This document shows positions 1 through 9,039 of a stretch of 64,000 nucleotides of DNA, piece by piece. Both the position numbers and the translations under genes were made by a program. The notes beneath the pieces were generated by a model, which was not told the origin of the DNA, did no database searches, and was given only the letters and a program-made list of their open reading frames with translations. Position 1 is the stretch's first letter; every line of letters begins with the position of its first letter. This stretch comes from Noviherbaspirillum humi (lineage in GTDB: Bacteria; Pseudomonadota; Gammaproteobacteria; Burkholderiales; Burkholderiaceae_D): contig NZ_FZOT01000013.1 in assembly GCF_900188095.1 (NCBI RefSeq), positions 96,393-160,392 of the forward strand, given 5' to 3'.

Positions 1-2
1 CG

Positions 3-509
3 CTGTGCGCGGCAGCCATCCAGTACAGCGACAATACCGCCGCCAACCTGCTGTTGCAGGTGCTGGGCGGCCCGGACGAGGTCACTGCATTCACCCGTTC
101 CATCGGCGACGCGCGGTTTCGGCTCGACCGGTGGGAAACCGCGCTCAACAGCGCGATCCCGGGCGACCCGCGCGATACCTCCACGCCTGCCGCCATGGCA
201 ACCAGCCTGCAGCGCCTAGTCTTGGGCGAGGCATTGGCGCCGGCTCAGCGCAGTCTGCTGCGCGACTGGCTGCGCGGGAACACGACCGGGGCGGCGCGCA
301 TCCAGGCAGCCCTGCCGGCTCGATGGATCATCGGCGACAAGACCGGCACGGGCTCATACGGCACGGCGAACGATGTCGCCGTGTTGTGGCCGCTCCGGCG
401 CGCTCCTATCGTCCTTGCCATCTACAGCACCCATCCGCAGGAAGACGCCAAGGGCCGCAGCGACATCGTCGCGGCGGCCGCCCGCATCGCCGTCGACTGG
501 ATGGGATGA
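3..509 (+). CDS. Class A beta-lactamase, C-terminal part (5' end outside the window)
   Basis: The gene enters from the left edge, reads in frame from base 3 and stops at 507-509. It is a periplasmic serine beta-lactamase that hydrolyses beta-lactam antibiotics. The visible part carries the SDN loop ([11 protein letters not shown]) at the very start and the KTG box as [10 protein letters not shown] near the C-terminus, both part of the class A active site. The catalytic Ser-x-x-Lys and the signal peptide lie upstream of the window. About 168 codons are visible, a little over half of a usual ~290-residue enzyme. The subfamily cannot be fixed from this part. The family is secure. Confidence 0.9.
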   Translation: MCAAAIQYSDNTAANLLLQVLGGPDEVTAFTRSIGDARFRLDRWETALNSAIPGDPRDTSTPAAMATSLQRLVLGEALAPAQRSLLRDWLRGNTTGAARIQAALPARWIIGDKTGTGSYGTANDVAVLWPLRRAPIVLAIYSTHPQEDAKGRSDIVAAAARIAVDWMG

Positions 510-936
510 TCGGCGCCGAACCAAGGCATGTCGCTCCAGCTGCCCGGAAGGCGCTGCGCCGGTTTCCCGGCCTGACCCGGTCCGGCAGAGAGCTGTTCGA
601 ATGCAATTCGGTCAGCCAACTGCTGTCACGGTTCGCCGATCCTCGAAATCGGTCAATCTCGACGTGCTCGACATGGTCTTGTCCAACGCGCAGTCGTCGA
701 TCCGGGCGCGACAGGGAAACAGCCGGCCGTAGCGCGGGCGGCGCGAGCGGCGGTCACTGCCGGGGATGGCGCGTCGCAAGCATTGCTGCCGTGCGGGGGA
801 GTGGCGGACCGGGCATTGGCATTCCAAACCTTGATCTACACTTACATTAAGCGCACGCGCCTGAACTCAGGCGGAAACTTGGTATCGGCATTAAAAATGC
901 AAACAGGGAAGCGCCTCGTTCCATGGAGAAAGGCAG
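510..936. other. Gene-free stretch, nothing recognised
   Basis: This lies between the beta-lactamase stop and the cyclic-di-GMP gene. Short open frames exist on both strands but none has a good ribosome site or a recognisable protein. A good ribosome site (GGAGAAAGG) precedes the next start at 937. I see no clear sigma-70 promoter or terminator. Confidence 0.4.
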
Positions 937-3489
937 ATGAACCATGCCTTAGTCAACGATCCGGACCGCCTTGGTACCTTGCGTGCTCTCCATCTGCTTG
1001 ATACGCCAGCCGAATCGTTTTTCGACGAAATCGCGCGTTTTGCAGCCCACCTCGCGGGCACGCCGATCGCCACCGTCACTCTGATTGACGAGCAGCGGCA
1101 GTGGTTCAAGGCCCGCGTGGGCCTGGAACTGCCCGAGACGCCGCTGGCCATGGCGATCTGTCTCTATACGATCATGTCTTCCGGCATTTATGTCGTCGAG
1201 GACACCATGAAGGATCCCACGCACAGCAGCAATCCCCTGGTGACAGGCAGCCCCTACCTGCGTGCGTACGCCGGCGTGCCGCTGCGGATGGAAAACGGCC
1301 ATGTCATCGGTGCCCTGGCCGTGATGGACACGCGGCCGCGCCGGTTCAGGTCCAGCGTTCTGGAAGGGCTGGTAATGCTGGCGCAGCAGGTGGTGATGCA
1401 CATTACTCTGCGCCAGCAAAAGCTGGAATTGGAGCTGCAGACGCGCCGCTTGCGCGAAGCGCAGCGCATCGCCGATATTGGCAGTTGGGAACTCGACCTG
1501 ACGACGCATACTTTCCAGATCTCGGAGCAGGTGTACCGCATCTACGGCGTTTGGCATGCAGAGCCTCAAGCGCCGCTGATTCCGCTGGACCGGTATCTGG
1601 ACTACGTCCACCCAGACGACTTGGCGTCGGTGCAGCGGGCGCTGGAAGATGCGCGCAGCGGCGTGCGGCCGATGGACATCGTGCATCGCATCGTGCTTGC
1701 CGATGGCAGCGTGCGCCATGTGCGCCAGCATGCGGAGCTGATCCGGAGCCTGGACCAGCATCTGGCCCTGGCCGGCACCGTTCACCACGTCACTGAGTTG
1801 ATTGAAAAGCAGGCGAAGCGGGAGTTGCTGGAAGAGTGCATCGAGCGGGTCAGCGATACGGTCATGATCACCGAGGCATCGCCGCTGGACGAGCCCGGGC
1901 CGAGAATCGTATTCGTGAACAAGGCGTTTGAAAACACCACCGGATACCGGCGCGATGAAGTGCTGGGACGCTCACCCCGTTTTCTGCAGGGGCCCGGCAC
2001 GCAGCGCTGCGAACTCGATCGCGTGGGAAATGCGTTGCGACACTGCCTGCCGGTACAGTCGGAGCTCATCAATTACACCAAGCGGGGAAAGCCATTCTGG
2101 GCGCAGCTGGACATTGCGCCCGTGGCAGTCCGCTCAGAAACGCCCACGCATTTCGTTTCGGTGCAGCGCGACGTCACGCGCCGCAAGGAAGATGAGCATT
2201 ACATCAGGCAGCTCGCGTTCTATGATGCGCTGACCGGCCTGCCCAACCGCAGGCTCCTGATGGACCGTCTGGCGCACGCGCTGCAGATCGCGTTGCGCCA
2301 TGCCCAGTCCGGCGCCGTCATGTTCATCGACCTGGACAACTTCAAGACGTTGAACGATACGATGGGGCATGACAAGGGCGATATCCTGCTGACCCTGGTG
2401 GCGCAGCGGCTCCAGCGCTTCGTGCGCAAGAGCAATACCGTCGCGCGCTTCGGCGGAGACGAGTTCGTCATCCTGCTGGAAGACCTCGATCCCCAATCCG
2501 ACATGGCGGCCACCCAGGCGCGCATCCTCGGCGAAAAGATTCTCGGTGCGTTTCAAGTGCCCTTCGACGTGGCTGGCTACAGGCATAGCTGCACGCCCAG
2601 CATCGGGGTGGCGCTCTTCAACGGCGAGCCGGTCGGCCCGGATGAAATCCTCAAGCGCGCCGACGTCGCCATGTACGAGGCGAAGGCGAGCGGCCGCAAC
2701 GGCCTGCGCTTTTTCGACAAGGGCATGCAATGCCGGGTCAACAAGCGCGCCGCACTCGACCGCGACTTTCGCAAGGCGCTGCAGGCCGGCGAATTCGTGC
2801 TGCATTATCAACCTCAGGTCGACCAGTCGGGCCAGATGATCGGCGTCGAAGCGCTGGTGCGCTGGCGCCATCCGCATCGCGGCTTGCTTTATCCCTCGGA
2901 ATTCATGTGGATCGCCGAAGACAGCAACCTGATCGTCGAGCTCGGAGACTGGGTGCTGGGACAGGCTTGCCGGCAGATGGCGCTCTGGCAGCGCCGCGCG
3001 GGCAGGCCGGTGCCAGGCATCTCGGTAAACGTCAGCGCGCGGCAGTTCCATCATCCGGAGTTTTTGCCACGCACGATCGATGTGCTGCGGGCGGCCGGCG
3101 TCGACCCTCGGTCGCTCAAGTTGGAGCTGACGGAAAGCACGCTGGTGGATCGGATCGATGACACGGTGGCCAAGATGGATACGCTGAAAAGCTGGGGCGT
3201 CAGGTTTTCGCTGGATGACTTTGGCACCGGTTATTCATCGCTGGCGTACCTGAAGCGGCTGCCGATCGACGAGGTGAAGATCGACCGTTCCTTCATACAG
3301 GATATCCTGTGCAACCAGGACGATGCAGCAATATCGCAGACGATCATTTCCCTGTGCCAGATCCTCGGCTTGAATGTCATGGCGGAAGGCATTGAAAACG
3401 AGAGCCAGCGCGACCTGCTGGCGAAGCAGGGCTGCAAATACTATCAAGGCTACCTGATGGGCCGGCCGGTGCCGCCGGAGCTTCTGTAG
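937..3489 (+). CDS. GAF-PAS-PAS-GGDEF-EAL cyclic-di-GMP turnover protein
   Basis: An 850-residue signalling protein that should make and/or degrade cyclic di-GMP. Order: GAF domain (about 15-165), a PAS domain (about 180-290), a second PAS with PAC (about 300-425), GGDEF (about 430-590) and EAL (about 605-850). The cyclase motif is intact (RFGGDEF, near residue 508). The product-inhibition site expected five residues upstream reads RKSN instead of RxxD and is probably lost. The EAL half keeps EALVRW, the ELTES and DDFGTGYSSL motifs and the IDRSF lysine region, so phosphodiesterase activity is likely. There is no membrane segment, so it is cytosolic. It appears monocistronic. Which activity dominates cannot be read from sequence. 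Confidence 0.93.
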   Translation: MNHALVNDPDRLGTLRALHLLDTPAESFFDEIARFAAHLAGTPIATVTLIDEQRQWFKARVGLELPETPLAMAICLYTIMSSGIYVVEDTMKDPTHSSNPLVTGSPYLRAYAGVPLRMENGHVIGALAVMDTRPRRFRSSVLEGLVMLAQQVVMHITLRQQKLELELQTRRLREAQRIADIGSWELDLTTHTFQISEQVYRIYGVWHAEPQAPLIPLDRYLDYVHPDDLASVQRALEDARSGVRPMDIVHRIVLADGSVRHVRQHAELIRSLDQHLALAGTVHHVTELIEKQAKRELLEECIERVSDTVMITEASPLDEPGPRIVFVNKAFENTTGYRRDEVLGRSPRFLQGPGTQRCELDRVGNALRHCLPVQSELINYTKRGKPFWAQLDIAPVAVRSETPTHFVSVQRDVTRRKEDEHYIRQLAFYDALTGLPNRRLLMDRLAHALQIALRHAQSGAVMFIDLDNFKTLNDTMGHDKGDILLTLVAQRLQRFVRKSNTVARFGGDEFVILLEDLDPQSDMAATQARILGEKILGAFQVPFDVAGYRHSCTPSIGVALFNGEPVGPDEILKRADVAMYEAKASGRNGLRFFDKGMQCRVNKRAALDRDFRKALQAGEFVLHYQPQVDQSGQMIGVEALVRWRHPHRGLLYPSEFMWIAEDSNLIVELGDWVLGQACRQMALWQRRAGRPVPGISVNVSARQFHHPEFLPRTIDVLRAAGVDPRSLKLELTESTLVDRIDDTVAKMDTLKSWGVRFSLDDFGTGYSSLAYLKRLPIDEVKIDRSFIQDILCNQDDAAISQTIISLCQILGLNVMAEGIENESQRDLLAKQGCKYYQGYLMGRPVPPELL

Positions 3490-3622
3490 GAGTCCATCGG
3501 GCCTGTGCAAGCAGCGGCACCCAGCATCGTCTCAATGACCAAGGGATGGACGTCATTGTTCCGACAGCACGACAGAACCTGTCTGACGTGAACGTTATTG
3601 CAGCACAACGGAGGCTTGCAGG

Positions 3623-4555
3623 CTAAGCCGCATCTTCATGAGGCGCAAACGTGGAACTGCGAATCTCGCGCTCGCTGCGGCTGATTTGCAGGTCAACACG
3701 CGTCAGCAAGCCGGCGGCCAATGGTGCGGACAGTATCTTGAACGTGTCCACATCCAGCCGGGTTCGGTTGGGCAGCTTCAGCACGGGCAGGTCTTCCGAC
3801 AAGCTTCCGAGATAGGCCCAGCGGTCGACCACATGCACCTGATGCAGCCGGCCATCGTTTTCGACGACACCGATCGGCCCTTCATAAGGCCATGCATATT
3901 GATCGAGCTGCCTCAAGGCTTTCAGCACGCGGCGCCTGTGCGCCAGGGGCGTTTCCAACCCGACGCAGGCGCCGCGGCAATGGCCGAGCTGATGGGCGAA
4001 ACATGCGCGCCCGAGCGTTGTCTTCTCGATGCCGAGCAGCGAAGGGCAAAGCCCATGACGCTTGATCTGCGCCCGCCATCCCGCTTCCGCCGTCCTGCGT
4101 GAAGCGAAAAGACCATGAACGCGATCGCGGCCGGCGTCTTCATAATCGACCACGTGTGGCTGCAGGCTTCCTTTGGGGAGATATAACGCATAAGCCGGTG
4201 CCGCAGACTTCAGCAACACGTTGTATGGTGGTTGCCACTTCTTGATGAGCTGCGATTCAAGGAGCAATGCGCCAATCTCGCCCGCTGTGCGGATGAAATC
4301 GACGCGCCGCGTCGCGCGCAACAAGGCGCGTTCCTGCGGCGTGCGCAGATGCGCCTGCACGCGGGCGCGGATGTTGACGCTTTTTCCGATATAGAGAGGG
4401 GTGCCTCGCGCGTCGAGAAAGCGGTAGACGCCCGCGCTTGCCGGCAAGGCTTCCAGGCTTGCGGGATCGATACTGCGGATGGAAGCGGTCAATGCCGTGT
4501 CTTGCGATGCAGGGCGCGGGATCAAGAGACCGATCGAGCTGATCCGTACGTGCAT
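3623..4555 (-). CDS. cho: Cho-type GIY-YIG excinuclease (UvrC homologue)
   Basis: A 310-residue protein with a UvrC-like N-terminal GIY-YIG nuclease domain, seen as GVYRFLD followed by PLYIGKSVNIRARVQAHL. Its length is close to the 295 residues of E. coli Cho, and it lacks the C-terminal RNase H-like and helix-hairpin-helix domains of UvrC. In E. coli, Cho makes an alternative 3' incision in UvrAB-dependent nucleotide excision repair and is SOS induced. A perfect 12-bp palindrome (4578-4589) lies just upstream of the start, but no full LexA box is visible. The first ATG is used; the first ~30 residues are weakly constrained, so a later start is possible. Confidence 0.85.
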   Translation of the reverse strand: MHVRISSIGLLIPRPASQDTALTASIRSIDPASLEALPASAGVYRFLDARGTPLYIGKSVNIRARVQAHLRTPQERALLRATRRVDFIRTAGEIGALLLESQLIKKWQPPYNVLLKSAAPAYALYLPKGSLQPHVVDYEDAGRDRVHGLFASRRTAEAGWRAQIKRHGLCPSLLGIEKTTLGRACFAHQLGHCRGACVGLETPLAHRRRVLKALRQLDQYAWPYEGPIGVVENDGRLHQVHVVDRWAYLGSLSEDLPVLKLPNRTRLDVDTFKILSAPLAAGLLTRVDLQISRSEREIRSSTFAPHEDAA

Positions 4556-4577
4556 TATCTGGTTTCTGTTGCCATAT

Positions 4578-4589
4578 ATGCCATGGCAT
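4578..4589. promoter_or_regulatory. 12-bp perfect palindrome upstream of cho
   Basis: ATGCCATGGCAT reads the same on both strands and lies 23-34 bases before the cho start codon. It sits beside a TATAT-rich stretch that could be part of the promoter. An operator role is inferred from position only; no regulator can be named. Confidence 0.25.
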
Positions 4590-4601
4590 GGCTGCCGGCA
4601 T

Positions 4602-4646
4602 AAAAAAGTTGCCTCGAAGGCGGAAAGCGTGATCTGACTTCGAGGC
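4602..4646 (-). terminator. Rho-independent terminator candidate after the MFS gene
   Basis: On the minus strand a 9-bp perfect stem (GCCTCGAAG / CTTCGAGGC, at 4638-4646 and 4611-4619) encloses an 18-base loop and is followed two or three bases later by six Ts. It lies between the MFS transporter and cho, which are both on the minus strand, so it would separate their transcripts. The loop is longer than usual. Confidence 0.5.
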
Positions 4647-4951
4647 GAATCCTGGCCAATGGTTCATCGCGATGCGGCAGGAGAAGCGATTCTTGCCTCG
4701 ATTTGAATGCGCGACAAGATCGATAACGGCGCCGTTCATGCGTGCGCTGGGGATGCCGCGGCGATCAGCACGTTGGACAAGCTCGCCCGCAGACTTCGCC
4801 GCCCGGTACCAAGGTTCAGATACGCGGCCTGAACCGGGCCGCTGCCGCGTCGTGATCAGGCTTGCGGCTTGCGGCGTGCGGCAAGGACGGCGAAAGCGAA
4901 ATCGCGCCAGGTCACTATTCAACCGAATGACGCCGCTGCGGCCGGCACCCG
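4647..4951. other. Gene-free stretch downstream of the MFS gene
   Basis: About 300 bases between the MFS stop codon and the terminator candidate. Open frames here are extensions of reading frames from the neighbouring genes and show no known protein. Nothing else recognised. Confidence 0.35.
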
Positions 4952-6196
4952 TCACATCCGCTGTCGTCCCTTGGGCAACAGCACGGCGGCCAGTCCCAGC
5001 AAGGGCAGATAGGCAATGGTCTGATACACGAACCCGATGCTGGTCCGGTCGGCGAACAGGCCCAGCACCGCCGCACCGAGGCCGCCCATGCCGAAGGCGA
5101 AGCCGAAAAACAGCCCGGAGACCGTGCCTACCTTTCCCGGCATCAGTTCCTGGGCATAGACCAGGATGGCGGAAAAGGCCGAGGACAGCACCAGGCCGAT
5201 CATGATGGTCAATGCCGTGGTCCAGAACAGGTTTGCATGGGGCAGCAGCAGCGCAAAGGGTGCCACCCCGAGGATCGAGATCCAGATCACCGGCTTGCGG
5301 CCGATGCGGTCGCCGACCGGTCCGCCGAGCACCGTGCCCACGGCCGATGCGAACAGGAAGTAGAACAGGTGCATCTGTGCGTTCTGCACGCTCAAGCCGA
5401 AGTGCTCCATCAGATAGAACGTGTAGAAGCTGCTCAGTCCGGCCATGTAGAAATACTTGGAAAAGATCAGCACCAGCAGGACCGCGATGGCGCCGATCAC
5501 CACCTTGCGCGGGTAGGGCGACGCGGCTGCCTGTTTGCGGCCGGCAGGCTGGCCGGCATGGTGCCGCGCATACCAGCGGCTCACCTGGAGCAGCAGGCCG
5601 ACGCCGAGCAGGGCGACCAGCCCGAACCAGGCCACGCTGCGCTGGCCGTGCGGCACGATCACGGCCGCCGCCAGCAGCGGCCCGATGGCGGTGCCGAGGT
5701 TGCCGCCCACCTGGAACATCGACTGGGCGAAGCCATGCTGGCCACCCGACGCCAGGCGGGCGATGCGCGACGACTCCGGATGGAAGATGGACGATCCGAT
5801 GCCGATGCAGGCGGCCGCCAGCAGCACGATGCCCAAGCTGGGCGCCATGGACAGAAGCAGCAGGCCGACCAGCGTGGAGAGCATGCCGAAAGGCAGCGAG
5901 TAGGGCCGCGGCCGGCGGTCGGTGATCAGGCCGACCATCGGCTGCAGCAGGGAGGCGGTGAGCTGATAGGTCAAGGTGATGAGGCCGACCTGGGCAAAGC
6001 TCAGCGACAGCCCGGTTTTCAGGATGGGATACAGCGCCAGTATCAACGACTGCATCATGTCGTTGACCATGTGGGCGCAGCTGATGGCGCCCAGGATGCC
6101 GAACGTCGGTTTCGCTTTCTGGGCGCCGGCAGCGGGAACCGCGGCGATGTCGGGAGCGCTGGCGCTGGCGGCGCTTGCCTTGGCTGAAGTGTTCAT
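4952..6196 (-). CDS. MFS efflux transporter, fosmidomycin-resistance (Fsr) type
   Basis: A 414-residue inner-membrane protein with about 12 hydrophobic segments. The opening GAISCAHMVNDMMQSLILAL, the early TYQLTASLLQPMVGLITD stretch and the overall length fit the Fsr branch of the major facilitator superfamily, which exports fosmidomycin and some other compounds by proton antiport. The reading frame is open much further upstream, but the start at 6196 (MNTSAKAS) is preferred because the upstream part would overlap the divergent regulator and is not membrane-like. The first ~30 residues are Ala/Pro-rich and cytoplasmic. The AraC-family gene starting divergently 138 bases away is the likely regulator. 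The substrate is an inference from family. Confidence 0.85.
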   Translation of the reverse strand: MNTSAKASAASASAPDIAAVPAAGAQKAKPTFGILGAISCAHMVNDMMQSLILALYPILKTGLSLSFAQVGLITLTYQLTASLLQPMVGLITDRRPRPYSLPFGMLSTLVGLLLLSMAPSLGIVLLAAACIGIGSSIFHPESSRIARLASGGQHGFAQSMFQVGGNLGTAIGPLLAAAVIVPHGQRSVAWFGLVALLGVGLLLQVSRWYARHHAGQPAGRKQAAASPYPRKVVIGAIAVLLVLIFSKYFYMAGLSSFYTFYLMEHFGLSVQNAQMHLFYFLFASAVGTVLGGPVGDRIGRKPVIWISILGVAPFALLLPHANLFWTTALTIMIGLVLSSAFSAILVYAQELMPGKVGTVSGLFFGFAFGMGGLGAAVLGLFADRTSIGFVYQTIAYLPLLGLAAVLLPKGRQRM

Positions 6197-6334
6197 GCGG
6201 GAATTCCGGGGTTTGTGCAGCCGGTCTCGGGAAATGGACTGCCCGGGCCGGCACGTGCTAGAAAAGATTGAATTATGCGATGATGCGGCATGCCTGTCTT
6301 GCGGCATTCGACCATTAATCTTTGAGAAAAAGAC

Positions 6335-7129
6335 ATGGGAACCCAGCCCAGACCGAAGGCGCTTTCCGAGGCGCTCCAGGAAATCGAGGGCGCCTCGTCG
6401 CCCGTGACCGGCCGCCCGACCGACTACCCCGCAGGCTGGCACATCAAGCCGCATGCGCATTCCAAGCATCAGCTGATCTATGCCGTGCGCGGCGTGATGG
6501 TCGTGAAAGCCGAAGCCGGGCAATGGGTCGTGCCGCCGACCCGCGCCATCTGGATGGCGGCCGGCATGACGCACGAGATCCGATGCGTTGGCGAAGTGCA
6601 CATGCGCAGCCTGTTCGTCGCCCCCGGCGCTGCGCGCACGCTATTGGCGGGAACGCAGGCGGTCGCCATACCGCCGCTGCTGCGCGAACTCATCCGGGCG
6701 GCGATGGAAGTGCCGCAGCCCTATGAGGCGGCCAGCCGGGACGGCCGCCTCATGCGCCTGATCCTCGATGAGCTGCACGTCCTGCCGGTGCTTCCCCTGC
6801 ATCTGCAAACGCCGTCCGATCCGCGGCTGCTCCGGATCTGCGAATCGCTGCAGCAGCGTCTGGACGACGCTTCCACCCTGTCCGATTGGGCCAGGAGCCT
6901 GGCAGTGGACGTCAAGACCATCCAGCGCCTGTTCGTGAAGCAGACCGGCATGACCTTCGGACAATGGCGGCAGCAGGCGCGGCTGTTGCGCGCCCTGGAA
7001 CTGCTGGCCACCGGTGAAAAGGTCATCGATGTCGCCCTGGCGCTCGGCTACGACAGTCCCAGCGCCTTCTCCACCATGTTCCGCAAGCAGTTCGGCCAGA
7101 CCCCGAGCCAGTTCTTCGCGCAAGGATGA
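6335..7129 (+). CDS. AraC-family transcriptional regulator with N-terminal cupin
   Basis: A 264-residue regulator. An N-terminal cupin-type sensor (about residues 25-110, with WHIKPHAHSKHQLIYAVRG) is followed by an AraC helix-turn-helix pair (about 165-262, ending DSPSAFSTMFRKQFGQTPSQFF). This arrangement resembles NimR/YdeO-like regulators that sit beside a divergently transcribed MFS exporter, as here. A GAGAAAAAG ribosome site lies before the ATG. The shared 138-bp intergenic region is the probable operator. The inducer is unknown. Confidence 0.88.
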   Translation: MGTQPRPKALSEALQEIEGASSPVTGRPTDYPAGWHIKPHAHSKHQLIYAVRGVMVVKAEAGQWVVPPTRAIWMAAGMTHEIRCVGEVHMRSLFVAPGAARTLLAGTQAVAIPPLLRELIRAAMEVPQPYEAASRDGRLMRLILDELHVLPVLPLHLQTPSDPRLLRICESLQQRLDDASTLSDWARSLAVDVKTIQRLFVKQTGMTFGQWRQQARLLRALELLATGEKVIDVALALGYDSPSAFSTMFRKQFGQTPSQFFAQG

Positions 7130-7193
7130 TGCAGCGGCCGTTCCGGCCGAGTCGAAAGCCGCCTCGCGCGGATTTCGGATTTCTTTTCGCCGG

Positions 7194-8432
7194 TCAGCGC
7201 AGCAGGGCCAGATTGTCTTGCAGGCGCGGCTGCAGCAGGTCCCGCAGCTCAGGGCTGAGCAGGCCTTCGACCCGGGTGAAGCCGGCGCCAATCCGGTCGA
7301 GCAGGGCGTCCAGGTGCGCGCTCGCCTCATCCAGGGTTTTGAAGCCGAAGCGAATCGCATCCGCCAGCGCCGCTTCTCGGGAAATATCGAACCGCCCCAT
7401 CGACAGCTGCATGGTCAGCGCGCGTGGGGCTTCGACGGGATTGGGCACGACGTCGAAGGCCGGCGCCAACCGCCAGCGGTTCTCCTGCGCGTGGTACATG
7501 GCCGCATGGTTCCGCGGGTGGTCGTCGTCATTGCCGGCCACGGCATTGAACACCATGCGGTCAAAGAGCTCGACGCGGTCCGCAAGAGGCGCGCCGATGC
7601 GCTTGAGCTCTTCCGCCAGGCGCGGATAGCTCCAGCGCGCCGATTCTTCGGGGCCGATGAACGGGTACTCGGTCTGCAGCAGGGAAGCGCCGCTTACCGC
7701 CATAAAACGCCGCTTGCCCAGGCGGTCGAAGCGCAGCACCCGCACCACGGAAAGACCGTCGCCGAGCGCGTGATGCACCGTTTCCGCAAAATTCAGCCCG
7801 CAAGCCCGTCCCCACTGCTGGGCAACGTGCTCCAGCAACGGGATGTCGGCCGCGTCCGTGGGCAAAAAAGGCTTCACCAGCCAGTAGCGGTCCGCATCCT
7901 GTATCGTGGTCTTCGGGCGCGCGCCGCCCAGGCTTGGCGTGGCTACCAGGCGCTGCCGCAGACGGGCGTCCAGCGCCGGCCGGCGTTCGAAGAGGGCGAT
8001 CAGCTCGCGGCTCAGGGCCTCCAGCATGGGCAGGCGCGGACTCGACAGCGCGGCCACCGATGGTGTGGCCGACGGCCCCACCGCCAGGGCCCCCCAGCGG
8101 TCGACATTGCCGGCCAGCGCCAGATAGCGGGAATCGTGCGCATCCGCCGGCAGATTGTGCTGGCGCTGCAACAACATCTTGCCCCAGGCGTCCGGGCAAG
8201 CGTCGCGCAGGACATCATGCAGCCCGCGGTAGCGCCGCGCTTCCCAGTCCCTGCCGGGGAGATAGGGCAGGTTGACCGGATCGATCGTCCAGGCATGGCC
8301 TGCCGCCTCATAACTCGGCGCGTACCTGAACCGGCCGATCTCGGACTCGCCATCCAGCTTGTAGCGGCCCACCGTGACCCAATCGCCGGTGTCCGGCCGC
8401 TGCAGGTAGACGTAGAGCGGCTTAGAAGTCAT
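7194..8432 (-). CDS. hipA: HipA-family serine/threonine kinase toxin
   Basis: A 412-residue HipA-type kinase. In E. coli HipA phosphorylates glutamyl-tRNA synthetase and induces persistence. Seen here: the family N-terminal subdomain, the ATP-loop region GGARPK, and the catalytic stretch GNDDDHPRNHAAM followed by the metal-binding APAFDVVPNP. The start at 8432 (MTSKPLYVYL) is chosen because GGAGG at 8443-8439 lies six bases before it and directly abuts the alternative ATG at 8438. The gene overlaps the end of hipB by 11 bases, which implies translational coupling with antitoxin made first. All key residues are present, so it is probably active. The cellular target is unknown. Confidence 0.9.
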   Translation of the reverse strand: MTSKPLYVYLQRPDTGDWVTVGRYKLDGESEIGRFRYAPSYEAAGHAWTIDPVNLPYLPGRDWEARRYRGLHDVLRDACPDAWGKMLLQRQHNLPADAHDSRYLALAGNVDRWGALAVGPSATPSVAALSSPRLPMLEALSRELIALFERRPALDARLRQRLVATPSLGGARPKTTIQDADRYWLVKPFLPTDAADIPLLEHVAQQWGRACGLNFAETVHHALGDGLSVVRVLRFDRLGKRRFMAVSGASLLQTEYPFIGPEESARWSYPRLAEELKRIGAPLADRVELFDRMVFNAVAGNDDDHPRNHAAMYHAQENRWRLAPAFDVVPNPVEAPRALTMQLSMGRFDISREAALADAIRFGFKTLDEASAHLDALLDRIGAGFTRVEGLLSPELRDLLQPRLQDNLALLR

Positions 8433-8751
8433 CGTCATCCTCCGCGACCGCATGCTGCCGCCTCGCCCGGCTGCGGCCCGTCGGCGCCCACAGTTCCGGC
8501 GGCAGGGCCGGCACGACCAGGTCCAGCAGACCGAGCACGTAGAGCGCGGAGAAATACAGCCCGATGCCAGGGCGGCTGTCACCGCTTTCCAGCCGGCGCA
8601 AGGTGTTGTCCGAAATTCCCATCCTTTCGCACAAGTCCGCCCTGCGCATCTGCTGGACGAGACGCTGGTTCCTGATGCAGCCGCCCCACTGACGCAAGCG
8701 CTCCTGCACCAAGGTTGGCACGGCATCATGCGGCAAGATTTTTTTCGGCAT
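8422..8751 (-). CDS. hipB: HipB-like XRE-family antitoxin and repressor
   Basis: A 109-residue DNA-binding protein. An Xre-type helix-turn-helix spans about residues 28-80 (RADLCERMGISDNTLRRLESG), with a charged C-terminal tail ending in five acidic residues, then Phe. It precedes and overlaps hipA by 11 bases, the standard antitoxin-toxin order, and should neutralise HipA and repress the operon. GGAGGG is placed five bases before the ATG. A perfect inverted repeat immediately upstream flanks a consensus -10 box, so autorepression is very likely. Confidence 0.9.
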   Translation of the reverse strand: MPKKILPHDAVPTLVQERLRQWGGCIRNQRLVQQMRRADLCERMGISDNTLRRLESGDSRPGIGLYFSALYVLGLLDLVVPALPPELWAPTGRSRARRQHAVAEDDDDF

Positions 8752-8758
8752 AAAAACC

Positions 8759-8803
8759 CTCCATAGAATGATTATTATAACGATTAAGTCTCATTCTATG
8801 GAG
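8759..8803 (-). promoter_or_regulatory. hipBA promoter and operator
   Basis: A perfect 13-bp inverted repeat (CTCCATAGAATGA at 8759-8771, TCATTCTATGGAG at 8791-8803) is separated by 19 bp. Within the spacer the minus strand has a perfect TATAAT (+ coordinates 8774-8779). One half-site therefore covers the expected transcription start and the other the -35 region, where HipB could block the polymerase. No good -35 hexamer is visible, as is common in such operons. Confidence 0.8.
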
Positions 8804-9039
8804 TTTTATGAAGCTTTAATTATGCTATAGATTGAGCGTTATTGAGGATAAAATGAAATCTATGGCGGATTCAGATGAGGTTCCCGAAGTGCCTCGATCT
8901 GCAAAACAGCCGTCGTCAAGGATTCGCTTGCTTGATCTGGTCAAGCCCCCGGGACAGACCACGATTCTTGGCTGCCTGCCGTGGAAAGCGGCGCGGCGCC
9001 GAACCTGCCTCCGGTGAGATGGTGTCCGCAGGCAGGCTC

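Noticed and set aside
4556..4600. LexA box before cho
   Set aside because: Only the ACAG half and a TATAT-rich stretch can be seen; the CTGT half is missing, so SOS control is not claimed.
8990..9039. Hairpin CCTGCCT/AGGCAGG downstream of tag as terminator
   Set aside because: A 7-bp stem with a loop of about 20 bases and no T-tract on the minus strand.
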